This document shows, piece after piece, positions 17,272 to 27,000 of a stretch of 64,000 nucleotides of DNA. The DNA is from Myxococcales bacterium 68-20 (GTDB lineage Bacteria; Myxococcota_A; Polyangia; Polyangiales; Polyangiaceae): contig MKVQ01000001.1 in the NCBI GenBank assembly GCA_001899635.1, positions 263,441 to 327,440 on the forward strand. The letters run 5' to 3'. The notes under the pieces are model-generated. The model saw only the letters and a list, made by a program, of their open reading frames with translations. It was not told where the DNA came from and did no database searches. Position 1 is the stretch's first letter. Every line of letters starts with the position of its first letter. Position numbers and translations under genes: made by a program.

Positions 17272-18186
17272 TCAGAAGAGCTTGCTCTCGAGGCCGATCG
17301 CGACCCGGAAGACGATCGGCGCCGGCGAGTAGACCTGCCCGATGCCGTCGATCGTGACCGCGGAGTAGCGGAGGGGCGATCCGAGCTCTACCGTGGCACG
17401 CGGACGTAGGGGGCCCGCACTGACAGGCCGCGCCGTGAGGCCTGCCAGCCCGGTGAACCACAGGCCATCCGATGTCATCGGGCGGATGATGCCGAAGCCC
17501 GCCGCGTTGAGGACGCCCACCTCCGCGCGGAGACAGGCATCGAGCCACGGGACGCGGGCAGGGCTCCAACACCCGCGAACGCCGACCGTGCGAAGGGTGA
17601 TCGAAGCGCCGGCGCCCCGTGGTGAGGTGACGGTGGCCGGGCTTCGAGGCCAGAGCGCGGCACCGAGCTCCCCCCGGAACGCACCGTATCCGACGTAGCC
17701 GAAGATGCCTCCTCCCCACGCGAGCGACGGGAACGACCCGTGGTCCGCGGTGAGGTCGCTCCCGAGCGCGCCGTGGAGTGAGCTCGTCGAGGTGCGCCGC
17801 GGTGGCGACACGGCGGCGGACCGCGCCGGAGGCTCCGTGTGCGTCCGAGCTATCGTGCCGTCGGTGGGCGCGACCGGCGGCGCGGGCGCCGGCGCTTCCG
17901 TGCGTTCGGGCTCGGCGCGGGACTGGAGCCCGAGCGCGACGATGAATGCGGTCGCTTCGGCGAGCTTGTGGCACTCGTTGCTCTCGAGGGTGCGCGGCGC
18001 CTCGCTCTCGCTCCCGATGCGCAACTCGAGACGCCAGCGAGCCGGCTCGTCTCCCGGCACCCGGACGATGCGGGCCCATACCCGGAGCGGCTGCGCGGTC
18101 GCCGTCTCGCCTGCGAGGCTCGTCACGTGCGACACGACCTCGTGCTCGTTCGGACATTCCGGAGGGGCCACCCACTCGAGCAACAT
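17272..18186 (-). CDS. Putative outer-membrane beta-barrel-like protein lacking a signal
   Basis: A 304-residue protein starting MLLEWVAPPECPNEHEV. The first 100 residues (WVAPPECP, VWARIVRV, WRLELRIG, HKLAEATAFIVAL) resemble a domain found at the start of many myxobacterial periplasmic proteins, normally after a signal peptide. A Pro-rich linker (about 105-140) precedes about 160 residues with alternating hydrophobic strands and terminal Phe, like a small beta barrel. No signal peptide is seen at this start or in any upstream frame, so either a start is missed or the signal is lost. It lies 57 bp before the sigma gene on the same strand. Confidence 0.55.
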   Translation of the reverse strand: MLLEWVAPPECPNEHEVVSHVTSLAGETATAQPLRVWARIVRVPGDEPARWRLELRIGSESEAPRTLESNECHKLAEATAFIVALGLQSRAEPERTEAPAPAPPVAPTDGTIARTHTEPPARSAAVSPPRRTSTSSLHGALGSDLTADHGSFPSLAWGGGIFGYVGYGAFRGELGAALWPRSPATVTSPRGAGASITLRTVGVRGCWSPARVPWLDACLRAEVGVLNAAGFGIIRPMTSDGLWFTGLAGLTARPVSAGPLRPRATVELGSPLRYSAVTIDGIGQVYSPAPIVFRVAIGLESKLF

Positions 18187-18477
18187 CGGTCTAGGCGGGC
18201 GCCTCCTTGGATGGCAGCCTATCATCCTCGGTGCAGCCTGCGGCTCGCCGCTGGAGTGGAAACCGACGTGTCGTGGGGCGGATCGGCCTGGGCGCCCGCC
18301 GCGTGTCTCTCGTTCCCTGCTCGAGCGCGACGGCGACGACGAACGCATGCGCACGTTCGGCTTGGGCTTCGTCCGTGTTCGGGCGAACCGCATCCATCGT
18401 GGTGCGGATGGGCCGATTCGCAGGCGTAGTGGCCGAGCGGTAAGGTACCCGGCAGTCGAGCGGAGGACTCGGACTCG

Positions 18478-21111
18478 ATGGAGCTCGAAGCCGCGGCGGT
18501 CCTGACCGCAGCACCGGACGGTCTGCTCGTCGTCGATCGCGGAGGTCTGTTCCGGTATGCGAACCCTGCTGCAGCGACGATGCTCGGGCTCTCGGCTCCG
18601 GACGTCGTCGGCCGGTCGTGTCGTAGCTGGGAGGTCGCCGCGGTCGACGGCTCCGAGCTCGCTGTCGATGCGCTTCCGGTGCTCGAGGTCCTGCGCACCG
18701 GCGAGTCAGCTGGGGAGGTCGAGCATGCCTTGCGACGTCCCGACGGGGCCTGGGCTGTCGTCGCACACCGCGCGGCGCCCCTGCGGGACGCGAACGGAGC
18801 CGTCGAGGGGGCCGTCGTCTCGCTCGTCGACGTGACGGAGCGCACGCGCGCAGCGGAGCAGCTGCAGCGCGCGGAGTCGAGCTTCCGAATGTTCCTCGAA
18901 CAGGCTCGAGAGGGCATTACGCTGCAACGCGATCGGCACATCTTCTACGCGAATCCAGCCATCCTCGAGATGCTCGGTTACGCTCCCCACGAGATCGTCG
19001 GACGCCCGCTCCTCGACTTCATCCACCCGGACGATCGCCCGATCGTGCGCGAGCGCATGCGGGCGACCATCGAGGAGGGACGCTTCGTTCCGCCTCAGGC
19101 GCAGCGGCTCGTGCGGCGGAACGGTGAGCCCGTGGAGGTGGAGACGACGGCGTTGCCGATTGCCGTCGAACGCGTGCCGACCGTCGTGGCGATCTCCGTC
19201 GACGTGACGGAGCGCAATCGAACGCGACGGGAGCTCGAGCGGTCGCGCTCCACTCTCACTGCGGCGCTCGAAGCGACGGCGGACGGCATCCTCGTCGTCG
19301 ATCGCAAGCGGCGGATCACCGCGTTCAACGACCGGTTCGTCGAGATGTGGCGCATTCCCCGCGCGCTCGTCGAAGGTCGCGACGAGGGACGCGTGACCAA
19401 GTACGTGCTCGACCAGCTGAAGGCCCCAGACGTGGTCGTCGCGTCGACGCGAGAGGTCTACGCGTCGCCGGAGCGCGAGAGTGAAGAGCTCCTCGAGCTT
19501 GCCGACGGGCGGATCTACGAGCGCTGTTCGCGCCCGCAGCAGATCGCTGGAGAAGCCGTCGGCCGGGTCTGGAGCTTTCGCGACGTCACGGCACGACGGC
19601 GCGCGGAGGCGGAGCGTGAGCGGCTGCTCGCGGAGGTGAGCCGCGAGCGCGAGCTGCTGAAGACGGTCTTCGACCACGTGCCGGTAGGCATCACCCTCCA
19701 CCGCGGACCCGACCTCGTCTACGAGCTGATCAACCCGGCGTTAATGGCCATGTTCGGCGACGAGCCCCGTCTCGGCAGGCCGTTCGCGGCCGTGGCTCCT
19801 GGTACCGCGCCGGAGCGACGCTCGATCCTCGAGCGCGTGTTGGCGACCGGGGTGCCCTATCGCGCGGTGGACGAGCCCTTGCGGGTGCGTCGGACCCTGG
19901 AAGGTCCGTTCGAGGACGCCTACTTCACGATCGCCTACGTGCGAGTCCCCAGTCCGAAGGGGGCGGCGGTCGTCGCGCTCTACGTCGACTCCACGGACCG
20001 GGTGAGAGCCCGCCTACGGATCGAGGAGCTAGCGGCGGTGTCCCGGCGCCAGACGGCCGAGCTCGAGAGCATCCACGCCAACATGCTCGACGGGCTCCTC
20101 GTCTGCGATGCGGACAGCCGCATCACGCACGTCAACGAGGCGCATACTCGGATGACCGGCTTTCCCAACTTGTCCGTCGTCGGGCGGACGGTGGGCGAGT
20201 ACGCCCGTACGACGGGGCTTCGCGAGCTCGACGGTGGACCGCTGCACGAACGTGGACTCCCGCTCCTGCGCGCGCTGTCGGGCGAGATCGTGAAAGACGC
20301 ACTCTTCCGCTACTCGCGCGCGGGACGCACCGTGTGCGTGCGTGCGAACGCGACGCCGATCCGGAATGAGACGGGAGCGATCGTCGGAGCGGTAGCCGTG
20401 AGCCGGGACGTCTCCGATCTCGTCGAATTCGACCGGATGAAGGACCAGTTCATCCGCGTCGCCGCGCACGAGCTCAAGACGCCGGTAGCCATCATGAAGG
20501 GCTACGCCGACCTGCTCCTTCGTGGAAGGGAGCAGCTCCCCGCTGCGAGTCGCGACGCGCTCGAGGCCATCGCGAGGGGCGCCGTGAGGATCGACGACAT
20601 CGTGAAGGAGCTGCTCGACCTCTCGCTGCTCCACCTGGGGCAGATGGAGCTCCGTCGTGAGAGGGTCGATCTCTCCGCCCTCGTCGCGATCGTCACCGGG
20701 CGCATGGCGCTGACGACGCACCGGCATCGTATCCGCGTCGTCGAGTCCGAGCCTGTGGTCGTCCAGGCGGATCGGGTTCGGATCGAGCAGGTGCTCGGCA
20801 AGCTGCTCGACAATGCCGTCCGCTACTCGCCGCGCGGCGGAGACGTCGAAGTGCGTCTCGTCGTACGCGACGGCGTGGCGGTCGTGTCGGTGCGCGATCA
20901 CGGCATCGGGATTCCGACGGAGAAGCAAACGCGCGTCTTCCAGCGCTTCTACCGGCCGCACACCGATACTCCGTACGACTACGGCGGCATGGGGGTAGGC
21001 CTCTACATATCGCGCGAAATCGTGGCGCGTCACGGCGGGGCGATGTGGTTCGAGAGCACGGAAGGAGAGGGGAGCACCTTTTGCTTCCGTCTCCCGATCC
21101 AGCCGGGATGA
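18478..21111 (+). CDS. Multi-PAS hybrid-type sensor histidine kinase
   Basis: An 877-residue soluble kinase with no membrane segment. Five PAS modules occur in order: about 5-120, 130-250, 258-375, 385-510 and 530-640, several ending in the DVTER/DVTAR link. The dimerisation domain has H-box FIRVAAHELKTPVAIMKGY (His phosphorylation site), then the ATPase domain with N-box LLDNAVRYSPRGG, G1 DHGIGIP, F-box FQRFYRP and G2 GGMGVGLYISREI. All catalytic boxes are intact. It lacks a receiver domain of its own; the response regulator follows with an ATGA overlap (21108-21111), so the two form a two-component pair. Confidence 0.92.
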   Translation: MELEAAAVLTAAPDGLLVVDRGGLFRYANPAAATMLGLSAPDVVGRSCRSWEVAAVDGSELAVDALPVLEVLRTGESAGEVEHALRRPDGAWAVVAHRAAPLRDANGAVEGAVVSLVDVTERTRAAEQLQRAESSFRMFLEQAREGITLQRDRHIFYANPAILEMLGYAPHEIVGRPLLDFIHPDDRPIVRERMRATIEEGRFVPPQAQRLVRRNGEPVEVETTALPIAVERVPTVVAISVDVTERNRTRRELERSRSTLTAALEATADGILVVDRKRRITAFNDRFVEMWRIPRALVEGRDEGRVTKYVLDQLKAPDVVVASTREVYASPERESEELLELADGRIYERCSRPQQIAGEAVGRVWSFRDVTARRRAEAERERLLAEVSRERELLKTVFDHVPVGITLHRGPDLVYELINPALMAMFGDEPRLGRPFAAVAPGTAPERRSILERVLATGVPYRAVDEPLRVRRTLEGPFEDAYFTIAYVRVPSPKGAAVVALYVDSTDRVRARLRIEELAAVSRRQTAELESIHANMLDGLLVCDADSRITHVNEAHTRMTGFPNLSVVGRTVGEYARTTGLRELDGGPLHERGLPLLRALSGEIVKDALFRYSRAGRTVCVRANATPIRNETGAIVGAVAVSRDVSDLVEFDRMKDQFIRVAAHELKTPVAIMKGYADLLLRGREQLPAASRDALEAIARGAVRIDDIVKELLDLSLLHLGQMELRRERVDLSALVAIVTGRMALTTHRHRIRVVESEPVVVQADRVRIEQVLGKLLDNAVRYSPRGGDVEVRLVVRDGVAVVSVRDHGIGIPTEKQTRVFQRFYRPHTDTPYDYGGMGVGLYISREIVARHGGAMWFESTEGEGSTFCFRLPIQPG

Positions 21112-21485
21112 AGACGCACGCGGATGTCAGCTCCGTACTCGTGATCGAAGACGAGCCCGACCTGCGTGCCCTCATGGCCCTGGTGCTCGAGGACCGGGGG
21201 TACACCGTCCTGACTGCATCGGATGGCCGGGAGGGGCTCGAGGTGCTGGGGCAGAGCAAACCCGACGTGATCCTTCTCGACATGAAGATGCCCGTGATGG
21301 ACGGCTGGGAGTTTGCGAGCAGGTACCGCGCGGCATTCGAGCACCCCGCGCCGATCGTGGTGCTCACCGCCGCGGAGGATCCGAGGACGCGGGCCGAGGA
21401 GGTCGGCGCCGTGGCCGGGCTGGGCAAGCCGGTCGAGCTCGAGCTCCTGTTCGCGGCTCTCGAAGACGCGGTTCAGCGCCCCTGA
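21108..21485 (+). CDS. Single-domain response regulator
   Basis: A 125-residue receiver with no output domain. The acidic pair (IEDEPD), phosphoacceptor Asp in LLDMKMPVMDGWEF, the conserved Thr in VLTAAED and Lys in GLGKPVE are all present. It should take phosphate from the upstream PAS kinase and act through protein contacts, or feed a phosphorelay. The start is the ATG overlapping the kinase stop; a longer in-frame start at 21045 lies inside the kinase gene. Confidence 0.9.
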   Translation: MKTHADVSSVLVIEDEPDLRALMALVLEDRGYTVLTASDGREGLEVLGQSKPDVILLDMKMPVMDGWEFASRYRAAFEHPAPIVVLTAAEDPRTRAEEVGAVAGLGKPVELELLFAALEDAVQRP

Positions 21486-21534
21486 CGTCCCGCCGGACCA
21501 CGCTTCGCGGTCGTAGGTAGGGTCGCCGGTGGGC

Positions 21535-22797
21535 TCAGCCGAGAGCTCGATCGAAGTCGGCGATGAGGTCGGCGGCCCCTTCGAGACCGCAGCTCACGCG
21601 GAGGAGGCCGTCCTGGATCCCTGCAAGGCGGCGGGTCTCGGCCGGCATGGTCGAGTGTGTCGTGGACGCGGGATGGACGACGAGCGTGCGCACGTCACCG
21701 AGGCTCACCGCGTGGGTCGCCAGCCGGAGCGACTCGAGCACGGTGCGCCCGCGGACGACGGCGTTCTCGCCGGCGATCTCGAACGAGAGCAGCGCGCCGT
21801 AGGCGAACATCTGCCGGCGCGCGAGCGCGTGGCCGGGATGGTTGCTCAGTGACGGATGATGCACTCTCACGACGCGTGGATGCGCGGCGAGGTGAGCTGC
21901 GAGCGCGGCCGCGCTTGCACACGCTCGCTCCTGACGGATCGCGAAGGTCCGGAGGCCGCGCGCGACGAGCCACGCCGAGAGCGGGGAGAGGACGCCGCCG
22001 AATCCCTTGATGACCGTGTCTCGGACGCGAGAGACGAGCTCGGCCGAGCCTGCGACGACGCCGCCGATGACGTCGCCGTGACCGCTGATGCCCTTCGTCA
22101 TCGAATGCAAGACGAGGTCTGCGCCCACGGCGAGGGGCGTCTGCGCAAAGGGCGTTGCGAAGGTCCCGTCGACGATGACGAGAGGGCGATTCGCGCCGGT
22201 ACGGGCGAGGGCGGCGATCGCGGCGACGTCGACGACTCCGAGCATCGGGTTCGACGGCGTCTCGACGTAGAGGATGCGAGTCCGGGGCGTCATCGCCGCG
22301 GCGTAGGCGTTCACGTCGCCGTCGACGAACGTCGTCTGGATCCCGAACCTCGGGAGGCGCTCGCGGAAGAGACGGGCGCTCTCGGCGTACATCGATCGCG
22401 GCGCCACGACGTGGTCACCGGCTTCGCATGCGGTGAGGACCGCGCCGCTGATCGCTGCCATCCCGCTCGCCGTCGCGCAGGCGGCCTCGGCCTGCTCGAG
22501 CGCGGCCAGCTTCGTCTCGAGCGCGGCCACCGTCGGGTTGCCCCATCGGCCATAGATCCAGGCCTCCTCTTCTCCACGGAATGCCCGCGCGGCATGCTCG
22601 GCGCTCTCGAAGGCGAAAGCGCTCGACATCACGATCGGCGGATCCAGCGAGCCGTCTTCGCCCGGCGGCTCGCCGGCATGCACGCAGAGGGTCGCGAGCG
22701 CGTCGGCGCGGCTCCGGAGCTGCTCACCGTACCCGATGGAGGGATCGATCACGCCGGAGAGGTTACCCGAGAGCAGCTCGCCGCGGAGAGCGGTCAC
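21535..22797 (-). CDS. Trans-sulfuration family PLP enzyme (Cys/Met metabolism)
   Basis: A 420-residue enzyme. YGRWGNPTVAALE, ASGMAAISGAVL, YVETPSNPMLGVVD, VIVDGTFATPFAQ and LHSMTKGISGHGDVIGG (PLP-binding Lys after Thr) mark the Cys/Met metabolism PLP family, which includes cystathionine gamma-synthase, gamma-lyase, O-acetylhomoserine sulfhydrylase and methionine gamma-lyase. I cannot choose among these by eye. The start is taken as GTG 22797, which overlaps the stop of the exporter gene as GTGA; GTG 22752 is the alternative. Coupling to an EamA transporter suggests shared amino-acid or thiol metabolism. Confidence 0.85.
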   Translation of the reverse strand: MTALRGELLSGNLSGVIDPSIGYGEQLRSRADALATLCVHAGEPPGEDGSLDPPIVMSSAFAFESAEHAARAFRGEEEAWIYGRWGNPTVAALETKLAALEQAEAACATASGMAAISGAVLTACEAGDHVVAPRSMYAESARLFRERLPRFGIQTTFVDGDVNAYAAAMTPRTRILYVETPSNPMLGVVDVAAIAALARTGANRPLVIVDGTFATPFAQTPLAVGADLVLHSMTKGISGHGDVIGGVVAGSAELVSRVRDTVIKGFGGVLSPLSAWLVARGLRTFAIRQERACASAAALAAHLAAHPRVVRVHHPSLSNHPGHALARRQMFAYGALLSFEIAGENAVVRGRTVLESLRLATHAVSLGDVRTLVVHPASTTHSTMPAETRRLAGIQDGLLRVSCGLEGAADLIADFDRALG

Positions 22798-23699
22798 GAC
22801 GCATGACGTGTCGGGAGCGAGGTGGGGGAGCGGTCGCGCTTCATGACCGAGACGAGCCCGCCCGCGATCACGAGCACCATTCCCGCGATCGCCGTCGGCC
22901 CGGGCCGCTCGCCGAACGCCGCTGCACCGAGGAGTGCGCTCGCGACGACGGCGAGGTAGCTCATCCCACCGACGCGGGCCGCGCGCTCGAGCGCGTAGGC
23001 GCGCGTCATCGCGAGCTGAGCAAAGCCGGCGGAGAGCCCGGCCCCCACCATGCACGCGGCGTCGCGCAGCGAAGGGAGGCGGAGATCGAAGAGCGAGAGG
23101 ACGCCCATGGTCGCGGCGGCGAAGAGAGAGAAATGGAACGCGATCGCCTCGGTCGTCTCCGTCCTGCCGGCGCGCCGGAGGAGCATCATCGCAATCGACG
23201 TCGAGAGCGCGGCGAGCACGGCGACCAGCGCGGTCATCCCTGCGCTCGGCCCCGACGAAGCAGCGCCGGCGCCCGCGTCGTCGAGGCCGGCGCCGCCGAA
23301 GAGGAACGCCGGCCGCACGACCAGCACGACACCAGCGAGCGAAAGCCCGATCGCGAGAGCGACCGCAGCGGTCGTGCGCTCGCGCAGGAAGATAGGAGCG
23401 AGGACGGCGAGGAAGACCGGAGCCAGGTTGAGGAGCGTCACCGTGTTGCCGAGCGACATCGTCCGGGACGACAGCGCGTAGAACGTCGCCACCATCGAGA
23501 CCGTACCGACGAGGCTCCGCCAGAAGACGGCGCGCCCGTCCTTCACGGCGAGCGATTGGCCGCGCATCCGGGCAACGGCGAACGCGACGAGCGCGCCGAC
23601 GAGCGCACGCACGGCCGCGACGCTGGCCCAGGACGCCGATGACGTCGCGACCCGCGCGAGCAGGTTCATCAGTGCGAACAGGGTCGCACCGAGTGCCAT
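22794..23699 (-). CDS. EamA/DMT-family transporter
   Basis: About 301 residues from ATG 23699, with ten hydrophobic helices in two EamA halves. The first ATG cuts into the first helix, so a TTG at 23837 (347 residues) is possible; no other in-frame start is visible. DMT transporters move metabolites such as amino acids, often outward, across the inner membrane. The second half carries GAGLSAGFAQLAMTRAYALE, typical of the family. It is read before the PLP enzyme with overlapping stop and start, so it may export or import that enzyme's substrate or product. Confidence 0.8.
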   Translation of the reverse strand: MALGATLFALMNLLARVATSSASWASVAAVRALVGALVAFAVARMRGQSLAVKDGRAVFWRSLVGTVSMVATFYALSSRTMSLGNTVTLLNLAPVFLAVLAPIFLRERTTAAVALAIGLSLAGVVLVVRPAFLFGGAGLDDAGAGAASSGPSAGMTALVAVLAALSTSIAMMLLRRAGRTETTEAIAFHFSLFAAATMGVLSLFDLRLPSLRDAACMVGAGLSAGFAQLAMTRAYALERAARVGGMSYLAVVASALLGAAAFGERPGPTAIAGMVLVIAGGLVSVMKRDRSPTSLPTRHAS

Positions 23700-24044
23700 C
23701 AGGGCGAGCGCGGCAACGGAGGCGCGGCTCTCGGATGGGCCGAGCCGCCTCTCGGGAGGAGGGCGGCCAGGCCATGGCCGTTCGAGATCTGGAACGGGAT
23801 CGGCGGAGGTCGCGGTAGAGCTCGAGGGGGATGGCAAGGAAGTAGTGTCCTCGGGAGTGAGCTGAGTGGGGGGAGGGAAGAAAGGGTGGGGGCGAGAAAG
23901 AAAGAGGGACAGCGACCGAGCGCCGTTCCTGGGATGCGAGGGACGAGCTGGCGGTGGCGGAGGCCCTACGAAACGCCTCGCGCGGGCGCCACGATAGTCA
24001 GGCTTTCGCGATGAGTTTGAGCCCTGTGTTAGCCTAGACGCGTC

Positions 24045-27000
24045 ATGCTCAAGGTCGAGTGCGAGTCGTGCAAGGCGCCCTACCAGGTCGACGAACGGCG
24101 CGTACCGCCGACCGGGCTGAAGATGCGTTGCCCGAAGTGCGGGCACACGTTTCTCGTTACCGATCCGTCGAAGGGGGCCGTGCCTGCTGCAGACGGAGGT
24201 GCCGCTCCCAAGCCGCCGCCGCCGAAAAAGGCGACGATGGTCGGCCTCGCGCCGAAGCCTCCGACGAGCGCAAGCTCGAAGGCCGCTCCGCCGGCGCCCG
24301 CTCCGCCGATGCCGGCGCTCGATTTCGATGCCGCCCTTCCCGCCGTGAAGCCTGCGGCTTCGCGGCCGACACCGGGCTTCGCGATGAAGCCGACGGCGCC
24401 CGCGATGGCCGCGGTGCCCCCGCCGTTTCCGGGGCTCGACGATCTCGATCTGCCCGCGCTCGCAGGTGACGTCGGCCTGCCAGCCGCGGTCAATCGGCCG
24501 GCTGCGAAGGCGGCTCCGAGGGTCGCTCCGAAGGCCGCTCCGAAGCCGGCGCCCGCGCCGGCGCCCCCTCAGAGCCAGTTCAGCTTCGACGTCGACCTCC
24601 CCGCCATTCAGCCGCCGCCCGCAGCGCCGTCGGGCGGTGGGGGCTTCGGATCGATCGACCTTCCGGCGCCCAGGCACGCTGGCGCGCCTGACCTCCCCGC
24701 GCTGAAGGGAGACGACGGGTTCGGGGGCTTCGGCGATCTGCCTGCGCCGAAGGGCGGCGGGTTCGGCGATCTACCTGCGCCGAAGGGCGGCGGGTTCGGT
24801 GATCTGCCTGCGCCGAAGGGCGGCGGGTTCGGCGATCTGCCTGCGCCGAAGGGCGGCGGGTTCGGCGATCTGCCTGCGCCGAAGGGCGGCGGTGGCTTCG
24901 GCGAGATCGATCTGCCGTCGTTGCAGAACGACCTCCCGCTTCACAGCGGAGGCGCTGCGCACCTTCCGTCGCCGATGATGGGTGCGGGCGCGCATCTTCC
25001 GTCGCCGATGGGTGCGGGCGCACACCTTCCGTCGCCGATGGGTGCGGGCGCGCACCTTCCGTCGCCGATGGGTGCGGGCGCGCACCTTCCGTCGCCGATG
25101 GGTGCGGGCGCGCACCTTCCGTCGGCGATGAGCCCGAACGCGCACCTTCCGTCGTCGATGGGACCGGGCGCGCATCTTCCGTCGGCGATGAGCCCGAACG
25201 CGCACCTTCCGTCGTCGATGGGACCGGGCGCGCATCTTCCGTCGGCGATGAGCCCGAACGCGCACATGCCGCTGCCGGTCTCCGACGATCGCCTGCTCCC
25301 GAACAAGCCAGGGCCGGCGCCGATCGCATTCGGCGAGCTCGATTTGCCGCTCGTTGGTGGCAGTGGCGATCCGCTCGGAGCACCTCCGCCTTCCGCGGGG
25401 GGCCTCGGCGGTGGCTTCGGTGAGGTCGATCTTCCTTCCGATCCCGGGCCGCCGGGAGCACTGCCGATCGCGAGCGCGCCGCCGAGCGCGGGCGGCATGG
25501 CGTTCGGAGAGGTCGATCTCGGTGGCGGCGGCTCCGACAGCGTCGCGCCTCTCGGTCCTCCGCCGGCGACGAGCGCCGGTACGTTCGCCTTCCAGGAAGC
25601 CTCGCTCGAGTCGGCGAGCTCCGGCGCCAGCCCCGGCCCCGCCATCGGCCTACCGGGAAGGCTCCACCACGCGCCGGTCGATCGCCCGTCGAAGCTGCCG
25701 AAGATCATCGGCGCCGCCCTCGTCTTCGTGGTGGTCGGCGGCGCGGCCCTCCAGCTCACACCGCTCGGTGCATTCGGCTACGTGTGGATTGGCGACAAGC
25801 TTCACTCCGGCGAGAACATCACCGACGCGACGGCGAAGGCGGACTTCGCGCGCGCGAAGCTCGCGGGCGATACGTTCCCCGCCGCTCAGCTGGCTGCGGA
25901 TGATCTTCTCGAGGCCCGAAAACGTGCCCCGCGCTCGCGCCCGCTCGGCGCCTACGCGGCGTTCGTCGAGTACATGAACCAGGTCCGCTTCGGCGTCGAT
26001 CCCGCGCGCGCAGCGCGAGTGAGCACGTTCCTCGCCGACATCCCGCCGGACCAGGTGGTCCCGTATCTCGCAGCGGCGCAGGCCGCGCAAGCGGCGCAGG
26101 CAGGGGACTGGGCAAAGGCGAAGAGCGCGGTCGCCACCGCCGTCGCCCAGGAGCCGAAGGACGGCATCCAGCACGAGCTGTCGATCCTCAAGGGCGAGAT
26201 CGCGCTCGCCGAGAAGGACCACGCAGCGGCGCTCGCCGCCTTCAACGCCGCGCATGCGAGCGGCGGTTCGGCGCGCACGTTCTTCGGCATCGCGCGCGCG
26301 CACTTCCTGGCGAAGGCGTTCCCGAAGGCGCGCGAGGCGGTGGACAACGTGCTCAAGGCTTCGCCCACCCACGCGAGCGCATTGACGCTCCGTGCGCAGC
26401 TGATCTGGGAGATGCAGCGCGACGACGTCCTGGCGATGAAGGACCTCGACGCCGTCCTCGACGAGAAGAATCGGAAGACCCTCGGCGCCGCGGAGCTCTC
26501 GTATGCGCTCTCGGCGAAGGGCTGGATCATGTTCGCGCGTGACCGTGCGAGCGAGGCGCGCGCCGCGTTCGACGAGGCCGTGAAGGTCGACCAGCGTAAC
26601 GTGAGCGCGCTGGTCGGGCAGGGCGAGGTGCTCTACTCCGACAGCCGGCATACCGAGGCGCTCACGCGCTTCGACGAGGCCGTGACCAAGGATCCGTCCA
26701 GCCTGCCGGCGGTGATCGGCTCTGCGAAGACGAAGATCGCGCTCGAGCGGCTCGCGGACGCGAAGGCGCAGCTCACGGTGGCGCGGCAGAAGGCGCCGAA
26801 GGACATGAGCGTCGCCCTCTGGCTGGCGCGCACCGAGGAGGCGCTCGGCAACAAGAAGGTGGCCGAGGACCTCTTCTCGACCGCGGTCGACCTCGTCGAT
26901 CCGCAGAACCCGGACGCGATCCACGCGTACGCGGCATTCGCGAAGTTCCTCGCGTCGCAAGGCAAGACCGCCGACGCGGCCGCAAAGCTCGAGGAGGCGC

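Noticed and set aside
18425-18477. tRNA-like string (GTGGCCGAGCGGTAAGG) before the PAS kinase
   Set aside because: It resembles the D-arm of a class II tRNA, but no acceptor stem, anticodon arm or TTCGA loop follows in register.
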